A DNA stretch of 64,000 bases from Bacillota bacterium (GTDB lineage Bacteria; Bacillota; Clostridia; Lachnospirales; Lachnospiraceae): assembly GCA_023408815.1 (NCBI GenBank), contig JAEYJO010000041.1, positions 1-64,000 of the forward strand. The letters run 5' to 3'. Both the position numbers and the translations under genes were made by a program. Positions 34,762-43,143 of the stretch are shown one piece after another; position 1 is the stretch's first letter, and each line of letters begins with the position of its first letter. Under the pieces are notes generated by a model. That model worked only from the letters and a program-made list of their open reading frames with translations. It was not told the DNA's origin and searched no databases.

Positions 34762-36501
34762 TCATCCTTTGTCATTATAATCCATTCTTTCCAAATAAGG
34801 AAGAATATTTTCAAAAAGCTGCCGTACGATAGGCGCCGCTATCTGCCCTCCATAATACATACCCTGAGGATTATTGATGATAGCCACAGCCAGCACCTGC
34901 GGATCGTCAGCAGGCGCAAATCCAAGAAAGGATGAAATATACTTTCCGCTTCCTCTGGGAAGCGTCTGGCTGGTAGCCGTCTTTCCACCCACCCGGTACC
35001 CTTCCACATAACCGTTTTTGCCGCTTCCGTTTTCTACCACCTGCTCTAACAAATACCGCATGGTTTCCGACGTCTCGGCAGAGACAATATTCTGTTTTAC
35101 CGGATATTTCAGAGTCTCTATCGTTTCTCCCTGCGCATCTACTACTTTTACTCCAAAATGCGGCGTTACTCTGTTTCCCCCATTGATAATGGACGAAGCA
35201 GTGGTAGCAAGCTGTATCGGTGTAATCTGGAACGACTGTCCGAAGGACATGGTAGCAAGCTCCACTTCTTTGATGTTCTCTTTCTTGTGCATGATGGTGG
35301 CTGCTTCTCCCGGCAGATCCACACCGGTTTTCGTCAGCAGACCGAACTTTTTAAAGTAATCATAATACCGGTCCACACCTATTCTGAGCCCTACGGTGAC
35401 AAATACCGGATTGCAGGAGTTCATGATGCCATGCACAAAGTCCTCCGCTCCGTGTCCCCCTACTTTGTGACACCTTATTTTTCTATCCTCCACCACAATA
35501 AAGCCGGGACAGCTGAACTGGTCGGTAAGGCTCACTGCCTTGGATTCCAATCCCGCCGCTGCAGTTACTATTTTGAAGGTAGAGCCCGGCTCATAAGTAT
35601 CGTTGATACAACCGTTTCTCCACATTTGGTTCAGTGCATTTTGCTTTTCTTTCTCATTTACCGGCTCAACACTTCCCTCCGGCAGGGTATAAGGGTCATT
35701 TAAGTCGAACTCCGGTACATTTACCATCGCCATTATTTCCCCGCTCTGCGGGTTCATGACAAGAATAGATACGCTGTCTGCCTCCTTGGTCTCCATGGCC
35801 TGATACGCCAGCTGTGTCGCATAGCTTTGAATGTTCACATCAAGACTCACGTATAAGTCGTTTCCGCTTATCGGCTCCACTCTCTCTTCTCCCGCTTCAG
35901 CGATTTCCACACCTTTGGCGTCCGTCACCGTAAGAATGGTTCCCTCTTTCCCTTTTAAATATTCTTCATATATAACTTCCAGACCGATGATTCCCTGATT
36001 GTCCCCGCCCGTAAAACCCAGTACCTTAGAAGCGAGCGAATCATAAGGATAATACCTCTTATAGTCCTCATCCACCTTCACTCCGTCCAAATCGTACTCT
36101 CTGATTCTGTCGCCGGTCTCCTTATCTACATTACTTTTGATTTTTTCTATGGAGGAATATTTCTCCACTCTCTTCGTTACATATTCTTCTGAAAGGCCAA
36201 GCTCCTTGGACAGCACCGAAACTACGGTCTCCGGCTGTGTAATCTGGTTGTGGATAACGGATATCGTACATACCGTCCGGTTATCCGCCAGCACAGTTCC
36301 CGTAGCCTCTATGATCCGACCTCTGGCAGCCTTAATATTCCGCTCCCTTTCATGCAGCTCCTTGGCCTGCTCCATGTAATATTCCGATTGAAATACCATA
36401 AGATATACGAGCCGCCCTCCCAGGAGCAGAAATGCCAGAACACATGCAAAAAAAGTGACCACTATCTTTTTGCGTATATAAGTTTTGTTCTTCGATAACA
36501 T
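34762..36501 (-). CDS. Class B penicillin-binding protein (SpoVD/FtsI-like) with KTA third motif
   Basis: The start at 36501 (MLSKNKTYIRKKIVV) is preferred because a GAGG lies 12 nt upstream; the in-frame ATG at 36519 has no ribosome site. The 579-residue protein has one N-terminal membrane segment, a dimerisation domain and a transpeptidase with S307-TFK, SCN (362-364) and GGKTATSQT. The third motif is KTA, where KTG is standard. No PASTA domains are present. It lies downstream of a longer PBP gene. A hairpin between them covers its ribosome site. Confidence 0.9.
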   Translation of the reverse strand: MLSKNKTYIRKKIVVTFFACVLAFLLLGGRLVYLMVFQSEYYMEQAKELHERERNIKAARGRIIEATGTVLADNRTVCTISVIHNQITQPETVVSVLSKELGLSEEYVTKRVEKYSSIEKIKSNVDKETGDRIREYDLDGVKVDEDYKRYYPYDSLASKVLGFTGGDNQGIIGLEVIYEEYLKGKEGTILTVTDAKGVEIAEAGEERVEPISGNDLYVSLDVNIQSYATQLAYQAMETKEADSVSILVMNPQSGEIMAMVNVPEFDLNDPYTLPEGSVEPVNEKEKQNALNQMWRNGCINDTYEPGSTFKIVTAAAGLESKAVSLTDQFSCPGFIVVEDRKIRCHKVGGHGAEDFVHGIMNSCNPVFVTVGLRIGVDRYYDYFKKFGLLTKTGVDLPGEAATIMHKKENIKEVELATMSFGQSFQITPIQLATTASSIINGGNRVTPHFGVKVVDAQGETIETLKYPVKQNIVSAETSETMRYLLEQVVENGSGKNGYVEGYRVGGKTATSQTLPRGSGKYISSFLGFAPADDPQVLAVAIINNPQGMYYGGQIAAPIVRQLFENILPYLERMDYNDKG

Positions 36502-36508
36502 ATGTATC

Positions 36509-36563
36509 AATAACCTCATAAAAAGGTGTTACTACAATCTATTATCCCTTTTATGAGGTTATT
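36509..36563. repeat. 18-bp near-perfect inverted repeat over the PBP ribosome site
   Basis: AATAACCTCATAAAAAGG (36509-36526) and CCCTTTTATGAGGTTATT (36546-36563) match at 17 of 18 positions. On the mRNA the arm nearer the downstream PBP gene contains the GAGG used by its start at 36501. No T-run follows, so it is not a typical terminator. Control of translation by sequestration is inferred. Confidence 0.65.
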
Positions 36564-36588
36564 CTACTTTTCGTATTCTTCGGTGTGT

Positions 36589-38856
36589 TTAAAAGGGATT
36601 GTCGTCGTCCTGTAAACTGTCTGTGCTGCTCGTACCATTAGTGCCCGCTCGTCCGGCAGGTGTTGAATTCTCGCCGGTTACGCTGTGCCCCGTTTCCGGG
36701 TCTACCAGCTCACCCGTATCCGGGTCAACGGCATATCCGGTCTGAGGGTCGATGGGGAAGGTTTTCCATACTTCTGTATAAGTGTTCTCTTCCTCGCCCT
36801 CCTGGGCCTGTGTTCCGCCCGCAGCAGCTTCCTCTCCCGTTGTCTCCCCGGATGCGTCTCCTTCCGTGCTTTCTGCTGTCTGACCATCCTCATCTGTTGT
36901 CTCCGGAGCCACGGGAGTTGTTATTTCTATCTGAAGCGCTTCTAATTCCGCACGTTCATCGTCCGACAGTTCCTCCGTCATGAAGATTCCCTTATAAGGA
37001 AGCACTTCGGTAAGAATTTTTCTGACGATTCTCGTCGCATATTTCGCATCATCCTGATAGGCTACGTTCGGTCTGTCCACTACTACATAAATTGCAATCT
37101 GCGGGTCATCCGCAGGCGCATATCCCATAAAGGATACCACATATTCATTGTTACCACGAGGCAGAGTCTCCGCAGTTCCCGTCTTTCCGCCAATCATATA
37201 TCCTGCCGGGCGCGCCGTTTTACCGGTACCGTTCTCTCCCGATACGACCAGATTACAGTCCTCTTTAATAATTTCAGAAGTAGATTCCGAAATCGTCTGC
37301 TTCAATATCCTCGGTTCGATATTCTGCACCGTAGCCCCGCTGGGGCTGATGATCTTACTCACCATATGAGGTTCATAATAATTGCCTCCATTGATTAAGG
37401 AGCTAAAACCTGCAATCATCTGTATCATGGTCGTGTTAAAGCCTTGTCCGAAGGAATTGGTTGCCAATTCCGTAGGTCCCAGGGAACTTTTATCATATAC
37501 AAGGCTGGCGGTTCTTGATTCTCCCGCCAGATCGATATTAGTCTTCAACCCGAAATTAAATATATGCTGATAATCGATATAGGTATCTTTTCCAGTAGCC
37601 ATATTTACATACATCATGACAACATTGCATGAGCGCTCTACGCCCTGTGACACGGTAAGAAGGCCGTCACCATATATATTATGGCATTTTATCTTATAAT
37701 CTCCTACTTCCAGAAATCCATTGCATGTATACGTCTCGTTGCCGGTAATGCTTCCCGAATCGATTCCCGCCGCTACCGTAAAGGGCTTTGCTACGGAGCC
37801 CGGCTCATAAGTATCATTGATGCAGAAATTTCTCCAAAGCGCGTTGAAGTTCTGGTCCAGCTGTTCCGTTCCCTTCATAGCCGCAAGATTTTCCGCCGTA
37901 ATATATTCTCCGGTCTTATTCCCCAGTTCGTCCACCATGGGCATTCCAATCAAATCCTCGGAATTCTTTGTATTATTTAAATCGAATGCCGGATAGCTCG
38001 CCATGGCGAGAATTTCTCCAGTATTTACATCCATAATAATACAACCCGTATTATTGCTTCCATTTCTCTCCAAGTAGTTGTTTTTATATTGATCGTTGAA
38101 TTCTTTTAAATATTTTTCCACTATGCTCTGAATATTAGCGTCTATGGTCGTTACGATGGAATTGCCGTCCACCGCCGCAATCGTCGTTCTCTCCAGAGCA
38201 GCATCTCCGTTCAAATAACCGTATTCCCGTCCCGGCGTTCCGCTGAGCACATCATTATAATATTGCTCCAGACCATAAAGTCCCTGGTTATCGCTGGTCG
38301 TAAAGCCTATCGCGTCGCTGGCCAGCGTATTATTCGGGTATTTTCTCTTATACTCTTCTTCAAACCAGATTCCCTTTATATTTGCACCTTGCTCCTTGTC
38401 TGTCTCCAATGCCTTGAAACCGCTGATTTCTTCATAGGTCATCTGTTTCTTCAATACATAGTAGGAAGATTCGGGATGTGAGGCGAGGCGTTCTCTTATG
38501 ACAGCTCCATCGATTCCAAGCTCAGATTGTACTGCCGCAATAGTAGGCTCCGCTGCCTTCTCATCATCCAGCATGATTTTCGCATCCAAAATGACGTTGT
38601 AGACCTTTTCACTGACCGCCAGCTTAGTCCCCTTGCTGTCCAGTATGTCTCCGCGCCTGAAAGGTATCGTCTTGCTATCGTATTCCTGCTGAGACAGCAC
38701 CTGCTTCTTATATTTCTCGCCATTTTCCTTATTGATTACCACAAGTCTGGCACTCAACCCTACAAAAGCCAGCAATACTAAAATAAATAGCACTGCCAGC
38801 TTTTTCTGCATTCCGGTTGTAAATCTGTTCGTTCTTCCTTTTCTATTTCTGCTCAA
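36589..38856 (-). CDS. Class B penicillin-binding protein with acidic C-terminal tail
   Basis: The start codon is TTG at 38856, with CAGGG upstream. The 755-residue protein has a short cytoplasmic segment, one membrane helix (about 18-38), a dimerisation domain and a transpeptidase with motifs SVAK, SCN and GGKTGTAET. After the enzyme domain comes a tail of about 140 residues rich in Glu, Thr and Gly, containing three consecutive copies of an eight-residue DPxTGxxV unit. As the first PBP after ftsL it is the probable divisome FtsI/PbpB. Confidence 0.92.
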   Translation of the reverse strand: MSRNRKGRTNRFTTGMQKKLAVLFILVLLAFVGLSARLVVINKENGEKYKKQVLSQQEYDSKTIPFRRGDILDSKGTKLAVSEKVYNVILDAKIMLDDEKAAEPTIAAVQSELGIDGAVIRERLASHPESSYYVLKKQMTYEEISGFKALETDKEQGANIKGIWFEEEYKRKYPNNTLASDAIGFTTSDNQGLYGLEQYYNDVLSGTPGREYGYLNGDAALERTTIAAVDGNSIVTTIDANIQSIVEKYLKEFNDQYKNNYLERNGSNNTGCIIMDVNTGEILAMASYPAFDLNNTKNSEDLIGMPMVDELGNKTGEYITAENLAAMKGTEQLDQNFNALWRNFCINDTYEPGSVAKPFTVAAGIDSGSITGNETYTCNGFLEVGDYKIKCHNIYGDGLLTVSQGVERSCNVVMMYVNMATGKDTYIDYQHIFNFGLKTNIDLAGESRTASLVYDKSSLGPTELATNSFGQGFNTTMIQMIAGFSSLINGGNYYEPHMVSKIISPSGATVQNIEPRILKQTISESTSEIIKEDCNLVVSGENGTGKTARPAGYMIGGKTGTAETLPRGNNEYVVSFMGYAPADDPQIAIYVVVDRPNVAYQDDAKYATRIVRKILTEVLPYKGIFMTEELSDDERAELEALQIEITTPVAPETTDEDGQTAESTEGDASGETTGEEAAAGGTQAQEGEEENTYTEVWKTFPIDPQTGYAVDPDTGELVDPETGHSVTGENSTPAGRAGTNGTSSTDSLQDDDNPF

Positions 38857-38869
38857 ACCAATCCCTGCC

Positions 38870-39370
38870 TTACTCCGGAATATCCGCGACCTGTTTTACA
38901 TAGTCGCTTGCCTCTCCGGAAAATGTTACGATTTGCCCTTCCTCCGCATATTTCATACCTAATTCCTGAATGGCAATCCGCTTCACTTCCTCCATATCGA
39001 TGCTGCTCGTAATCCTGCTGTATTCCTCATCGTTATCGAGTTTTAGATTATTCAACTCCCGCTCGAGCCTTGAAACATTTTTAATGCTGTTCGTAAGCTC
39101 TGCCTGCAGTCCGATATAGCCCGTCAAAATAAAGCCTGCCGCTACGACTGCACATGCCAAAAAAAGTACATAACCAAAACTCATATGATATGCCTTCTCA
39201 CGGTTCTTCCTCGCGGTATTGCTTATCTGTCTCTTCGGCTCTCTCGGCGCGTATATTTTCTCATCCAGTTTTTTTACTGTGCTGCCTTGTACATAAGCAT
39301 TTCTTCCTTGCTGTGTATGCGCCTGCTGTCTTCTGCCTGCACTGCGCACCTTGCCCTTATACTGTGCCAT
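38870..39370 (-). CDS. ftsL: FtsL-like division protein
   Basis: The 166-residue protein has a basic Gln/Arg-rich cytoplasmic N terminus (about 1-65), one membrane helix (GYVLFLACAVVAAGFILTGY), and an extracytoplasmic coiled coil (NSIKNVSRLERELNNLKLDN) with the DivIC/FtsL-like end IDMEEVKRIAIQELGMKYAE. Sequence conservation in the family is low; the assignment rests on topology and on its place between rsmH and the first PBP gene. Confidence 0.82.
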   Translation of the reverse strand: MAQYKGKVRSAGRRQQAHTQQGRNAYVQGSTVKKLDEKIYAPREPKRQISNTARKNREKAYHMSFGYVLFLACAVVAAGFILTGYIGLQAELTNSIKNVSRLERELNNLKLDNDEEYSRITSSIDMEEVKRIAIQELGMKYAEEGQIVTFSGEASDYVKQVADIPE

Positions 39371-39423
39371 AGCATCCTACCCTTACCCTCTTGTTTGATT
39401 TAACTTTTCATAATTTGTTTTGT

Positions 39424-40359
39424 CTAGCTTCTCTCGAACACACGGAGCTTCGCGCTTTTAGAACGCTTATTTTCCGCCAATTCATCCTCCCCGGGCAATA
39501 TTGGCTTCCTTGTAACTACTTTTCCTTTCGATTTATTCCCGCATATGCATACCGGAAAATCCGGCGGACAAGTACATGGATTTTCATTTTTTCTGAAATA
39601 AGACTTCACGATTCTATCCTCCAGCGAATGAAAAGTTATGATACAAAGCCGCCCTTCCGGCTTCAATAACTGGATAAATGAATCTATCGACTCCTCCAAG
39701 ACCTCTAATTCCCTATTGCAGGCAATTCGAATCGCTTGAAAGGTCTTTTTGGAAGGATGTCCTCCCGTCTGCCTCATCTTCGCAGGAATCGCCGCCTTTA
39801 TAATCTCGCTCAGCTCTCCTGTAGTCTCTATGGGCCTGTCCTGTCTCGCCTTCACAATATGTTTCGCTATATTCTTGGCAAATTTGTCCTCACCATAATC
39901 TCTTATAATGCGGAACAACTCAGCCTCCGAATATCCGTTTATGATATCCCTTGCACTGACAGACTGCCTCGTGTCCATTCTCATATCCAGCTTCGTATCA
40001 TACTTATAGGAAAATCCTCTCTCCAGCTCGTCCAGTTGATAGGAGGAAACTCCCAAATCTAACAGTATGCCGTCCACACCGTCTATTCCCAGTTCTTTCA
40101 ATACTTCCGGAGCATTTCGGTAATTGCTCCTTACGATAGTGACCTTGTCCCTATAAGGGGAAAGTCTCTCTCCCGCCGCTTTTATAGCAGCTTCATCCTG
40201 ATCGATCCCGATGAGTCTTCCGCCCTCAGTAAGTCTTCCTGCTATTTCAAAGGAATGCCCGCCGCCGCCCAGCGTGCCGTCCACATAAATTCCCGTACCT
40301 TTTATATTCAAATTATCGATTGTTTCCTTCAATAAAACGGAGGCATGCTTAAATTCCAT
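39424..40359 (-). CDS. rsmH: 16S rRNA (cytosine-1402-N4)-methyltransferase RsmH
   Basis: The 311-residue S-adenosylmethionine-dependent enzyme (MraW) has HASVLLKETIDNL, the SAM motif VDGTLGGGGHS, LLDLGVSSYQLDELERGFSY, MRMD and a C-terminal ITFHSLEDRIVK. It methylates C1402 of 16S rRNA in the decoding site. It is the second gene of the dcw cluster, 18 nt after mraZ. Confidence 0.96.
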   Translation of the reverse strand: MEFKHASVLLKETIDNLNIKGTGIYVDGTLGGGGHSFEIAGRLTEGGRLIGIDQDEAAIKAAGERLSPYRDKVTIVRSNYRNAPEVLKELGIDGVDGILLDLGVSSYQLDELERGFSYKYDTKLDMRMDTRQSVSARDIINGYSEAELFRIIRDYGEDKFAKNIAKHIVKARQDRPIETTGELSEIIKAAIPAKMRQTGGHPSKKTFQAIRIACNRELEVLEESIDSFIQLLKPEGRLCIITFHSLEDRIVKSYFRKNENPCTCPPDFPVCICGNKSKGKVVTRKPILPGEDELAENKRSKSAKLRVFERS

Positions 40360-40377
40360 CCTTTTTCCTCCCGGTTC

Positions 40378-40809
40378 TTATATGCCCAGTCCCAGCTCCG
40401 CCATGTGCTCGGCAATACTTTCCATATCTTCGTAAGCGGATTCGCCGTCCCATCTTTCTTTGCTCCATATTTCAATCCTGCTGGCTACACCAATAAGAAC
40501 GACGTCTTTATTAATACCTGCAAAATCTTTAAGCACCGATGGAACCAAGATTCTTCCCTGCTTGTCCACCTCCACGCTGGCTGCTCCGGCAAGGAAGAAA
40601 CGGACAAAGGTTCGCGCATCCTTGTTCGTTAACGGCAGTCCTTTAAGTTTCTCTTCGAATACAGCCCATTCCTTGTTATCGTACACAAATAAGCAGCCAT
40701 CCAACCCCTTCGTAACGACAAACTCTTCACCGAGAGTTTCACGGAATTTTGAAGGAATGATCAGCCGGTTTTTCGCATCGATTGTATGGTTGTATTCTCC
40801 CATAAACAT
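40378..40809 (-). CDS. mraZ: Transcriptional regulator MraZ
   Basis: The start at 40809 has AGGTGA about 7 nt upstream and gives a 143-residue product, MFMGEYNHTIDAKNRLIIPS, with two SpoVT/AbrB-type repeats (FREXLG-like N half; DKQGRILVPSVLKDFAGI in the C half). MraZ binds arrays of short direct repeats in its own leader and represses the dcw operon. Such an array is visible 58-97 bp upstream. Confidence 0.94.
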   Translation of the reverse strand: MFMGEYNHTIDAKNRLIIPSKFRETLGEEFVVTKGLDGCLFVYDNKEWAVFEEKLKGLPLTNKDARTFVRFFLAGAASVEVDKQGRILVPSVLKDFAGINKDVVLIGVASRIEIWSKERWDGESAYEDMESIAEHMAELGLGI

Positions 40810-40866
40810 AAAGCTCACCTGCCAATACCATTTCAAAAGCGGTCTGCCACATTTCGGTGTGTTATG

Positions 40867-40906
40867 CTGCCACTTTCTACCACTTCACACCACTTTCTAC
40901 CACTTT
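40867..40906 (-). promoter_or_regulatory. Four MraZ-box direct repeats
   Basis: On the minus strand four 10-bp units follow each other without gaps: AAAGTGGTAG, AAAGTGGTGT, GAAGTGGTAG, AAAGTGGCAG. The AAAGTG core at 10-bp period is the pattern described for MraZ operators. The array starts 7 bp downstream of the -10 hexamer. Confidence 0.88.
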
Positions 40907-40913
40907 TAATTTG

Positions 40914-40942
40914 ATTTTATACTAATTATTAATGTTTGACAA
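40914..40942 (-). promoter_or_regulatory. Promoter of the mraZ-ftsZ (dcw) operon
   Basis: TTGTCA (40937-40942) and TAAAAT (40914-40919) are 17 bp apart on the minus strand, directly upstream of the MraZ boxes and about 105 bp before the mraZ start. Confidence 0.8.
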
Positions 40943-40964
40943 GCTACTTTTAAGATTTTCCAAT

Positions 40965-41004
40965 AAAAAATGCACTTTTTAGTTCCCTAAAAAGTGCATT
41001 TTTT
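40965..41004 (-). terminator. Terminator after ychF
   Basis: An 18-bp perfect stem (AAAAAATGCACTTTTTAG and its complement) with a TTCC loop (CTAAAAAGTGCATTTTTT on the other arm) ends in a T-run on both strands. It separates the ychF transcript from the mraZ promoter. Confidence 0.9.
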
Positions 41005-41083
41005 CGGCATTTTCAACATATTGTGCGAACAAACGTTCTCGATACTAGATATGGTTCCCGGCTTGTGAAAAGAATTTATGCAT

Positions 41084-41104
41084 TACTATTCACAGCCACT
41101 ATAC
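41084..41104 (-). repeat. Dispersed 21-bp repeat, copy 1 (at ychF stop)
   Basis: These 21 bases overlap the ychF stop codon and are an exact inverted copy of 61313-61333. The shared core on the minus strand includes TATAGTGGCTGTGAATAG. A 21-bp exact match is not expected by chance in 64 kb. Confidence 0.7.
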
Positions 41105-42196
41105 ATTAAAACGGAATAAAATAACATCTCCATCCTTTACCACATACTCCTTGCCTTCCATTCCCACAAGCCCTTTTTCCCTCGCAGCAGAAAGTGAGCC
41201 CTGCTCTAAAAGGTCTTTATAATTCACCACTTCGGCCTTGATGAATCCTCTCTCGAAATCCGTATGGATCTTTCCTGCGGCCTGAGGTGCTTTCGTTCCG
41301 ATCTTAATGGTCCACGCCCTCGTTTCGTCCTCTCCCGATGTTAAGAAACTATGCAGGCCCAAAATATGGTAGCTGGCTCTGATCAGCTTTTCAAGCCCCG
41401 ATTCCTTAAGCCCCAGATCCTCTAAGAACATGGCCTTTTCATCCTCATCCAGCTCCGCGATCTCCTGCTCTATCTGGGCACAGATCACGAATACCTCGCT
41501 GCCATTTTTCGCCGCGAATTCTCTCACAGCCGAAACTCCCTGATTATCCGCTCCGTCATTTGCCAGATCTTCCTCCGCCACATTGGCCGCGAAGATAACC
41601 GGCTTATAGGTAAGCAAATTATAAGAGACAAGCAGATTCAGTTCGTCCTCATCCTCAGACTCGAAGCTGCTGGCAAGCTTGCCTTCTTCCAAATGAGCCT
41701 TGACCTTCTCCAGCAATGCCGTTTCCTTGGCGAGCGTCTTATCCATTTTCGCTCCCTTGCCCGTCTTGGCTATTCTTCTATCCAGAATCTCCATATCGGA
41801 GAAAATAAGTTCTAAATTTATGGTTTCAATATCCCTTAAAGGATCGACGCTTCCATCCACATGGACTACGTTGGAATCCTCGAAGCACCTTACTACATGT
41901 ACAACGGCATCCACTTCCCTGATGTTGCTTAAGAACTGATTGCCCAGTCCCTCTCCCTTGGAGGCACCCTTTACCAGGCCTGCGATATCCACGAATTCAA
42001 TGACCGCAGGGGTAACCTTCCTGGACTTATACATATCTCCTAATAATTTCAGTCTTTCATCCGGCACCGTCACAATACCGATATTCGGATCGATCGTACA
42101 AAAGGGGTAGTTTGCGGATTCCGCTCCCGCCTTCGTCAACGAATTAAATAAGGTACTCTTTCCCACATTGGGAAGACCCACGATTCCTAGTTTCAT
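41099..42196 (-). CDS. ychF: Ribosome-associated ATPase YchF/OLA1
   Basis: The 365-residue Obg-family protein has the P-loop GLPNVGKSTLFNSLT, DIAGLVKGASKGEGLGNQFL, a modified base-specificity motif (AANVAEED) that favours ATP over GTP, and a C-terminal TGS-like domain (TRAWTIKIGTKAPQAAGKIH, DVILFRFNV). It is widely conserved and implicated in translation and redox stress. It lies 27 nt after rsgA and ends the housekeeping run. Confidence 0.96.
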   Translation of the reverse strand: MKLGIVGLPNVGKSTLFNSLTKAGAESANYPFCTIDPNIGIVTVPDERLKLLGDMYKSRKVTPAVIEFVDIAGLVKGASKGEGLGNQFLSNIREVDAVVHVVRCFEDSNVVHVDGSVDPLRDIETINLELIFSDMEILDRRIAKTGKGAKMDKTLAKETALLEKVKAHLEEGKLASSFESEDEDELNLLVSYNLLTYKPVIFAANVAEEDLANDGADNQGVSAVREFAAKNGSEVFVICAQIEQEIAELDEDEKAMFLEDLGLKESGLEKLIRASYHILGLHSFLTSGEDETRAWTIKIGTKAPQAAGKIHTDFERGFIKAEVVNYKDLLEQGSLSAAREKGLVGMEGKEYVVKDGDVILFRFNV

Positions 42197-42223
42197 CTTT
42201 CTTTTATCTCCTTTTGAAGTTTC

Positions 42224-43126
42224 TCAATATTTCTTTTGTTCCCGCAATTCTTCATACAGCATTTTATAATTATGGTATCTGACAGGACTTATCCTGCCCT
42301 CCTCAAGCGCTTCCTTCACCTTACAGTCCGGCTCACCTATATGGACACAGCCGGCGAACCTACAGCCTTCTTCATATTCTTCGAATTCCGGATAGTAGTC
42401 CTTCAGCTCCTCCTTCTCCATATCGAACAGCTGCAGGGAAGTAAATCCCGGTGTATCCATAATATACGTATCTCCATGCAGGGCAATGATTTCCGAATGT
42501 CTGGTCGTATGTTTTCCTCTTTCTATCTTCTTGCTGATATCTCCGATTTCCATATTGGCCTTCGGATTCAGTCTATTTATGATAGAGGACTTACCTACGC
42601 CGCTGGGCCCTGCCACCGCCGTCGTCTTTCCCTCCAGCAGGCTCTTAAGCTCTTTCATCCCTTGCCTTTTTCTGGCACTGACAAACAGCACCCGATAGCC
42701 GCAGCTTTCATAGGCCCGCCGCAGCTCCTGTTTCTCTTTTTTTGTCGCAATATCCTGTTTATTAAAGCAAATAATGCTGTTAAGACCTTGTTTCTCCATC
42801 ATGATGAGAAACCGGTCCAGAAGATTGAAATTAGGCTCCGGCTTCACAATCGCAAAAATTACAAGCGCCTGATCGATATTTGCTACCGCAGGCCGTATCA
42901 GCTCGTTGCGGCGGGGCAATATCTGCGTGATATTTCCCAGCAACTCCTCCTCATCCAGAACATCCATGCGCACATCGTCGCCGACTAACGGCTTTATATT
43001 ATCCTTACGAAAAACTCCTTTCGCTTTGCACTCATATATTTTGCCTTGTGTATCGGCTTCGTCCTGCACATACACGTAATAAAATCCGGCAATACCCTTA
43101 ATAATTTTTCCTTGTATACTATGCAT
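42224..43126 (-). CDS. rsgA: Ribosome small-subunit biogenesis GTPase RsgA
   Basis: The 300-residue circularly permuted GTPase has an N-terminal OB fold (GKIIKGIAGFYYVYV), the G4 motif CFNKQDIA ahead of G1 (AGPSGVGKSSIINRL), G3 DTPGFTSL, and a C-terminal zinc motif CRFAGCVHIGEPDCKV. It acts late in 30S assembly. It directly follows prkC, whose Thr/Ser kinase is known to modify RsgA in relatives. Confidence 0.95.
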   Translation of the reverse strand: MHSIQGKIIKGIAGFYYVYVQDEADTQGKIYECKAKGVFRKDNIKPLVGDDVRMDVLDEEELLGNITQILPRRNELIRPAVANIDQALVIFAIVKPEPNFNLLDRFLIMMEKQGLNSIICFNKQDIATKKEKQELRRAYESCGYRVLFVSARKRQGMKELKSLLEGKTTAVAGPSGVGKSSIINRLNPKANMEIGDISKKIERGKHTTRHSEIIALHGDTYIMDTPGFTSLQLFDMEKEELKDYYPEFEEYEEGCRFAGCVHIGEPDCKVKEALEEGRISPVRYHNYKMLYEELREQKKY

Positions 43127-43143
43127 ACTCTTTTTTCCTTAGG

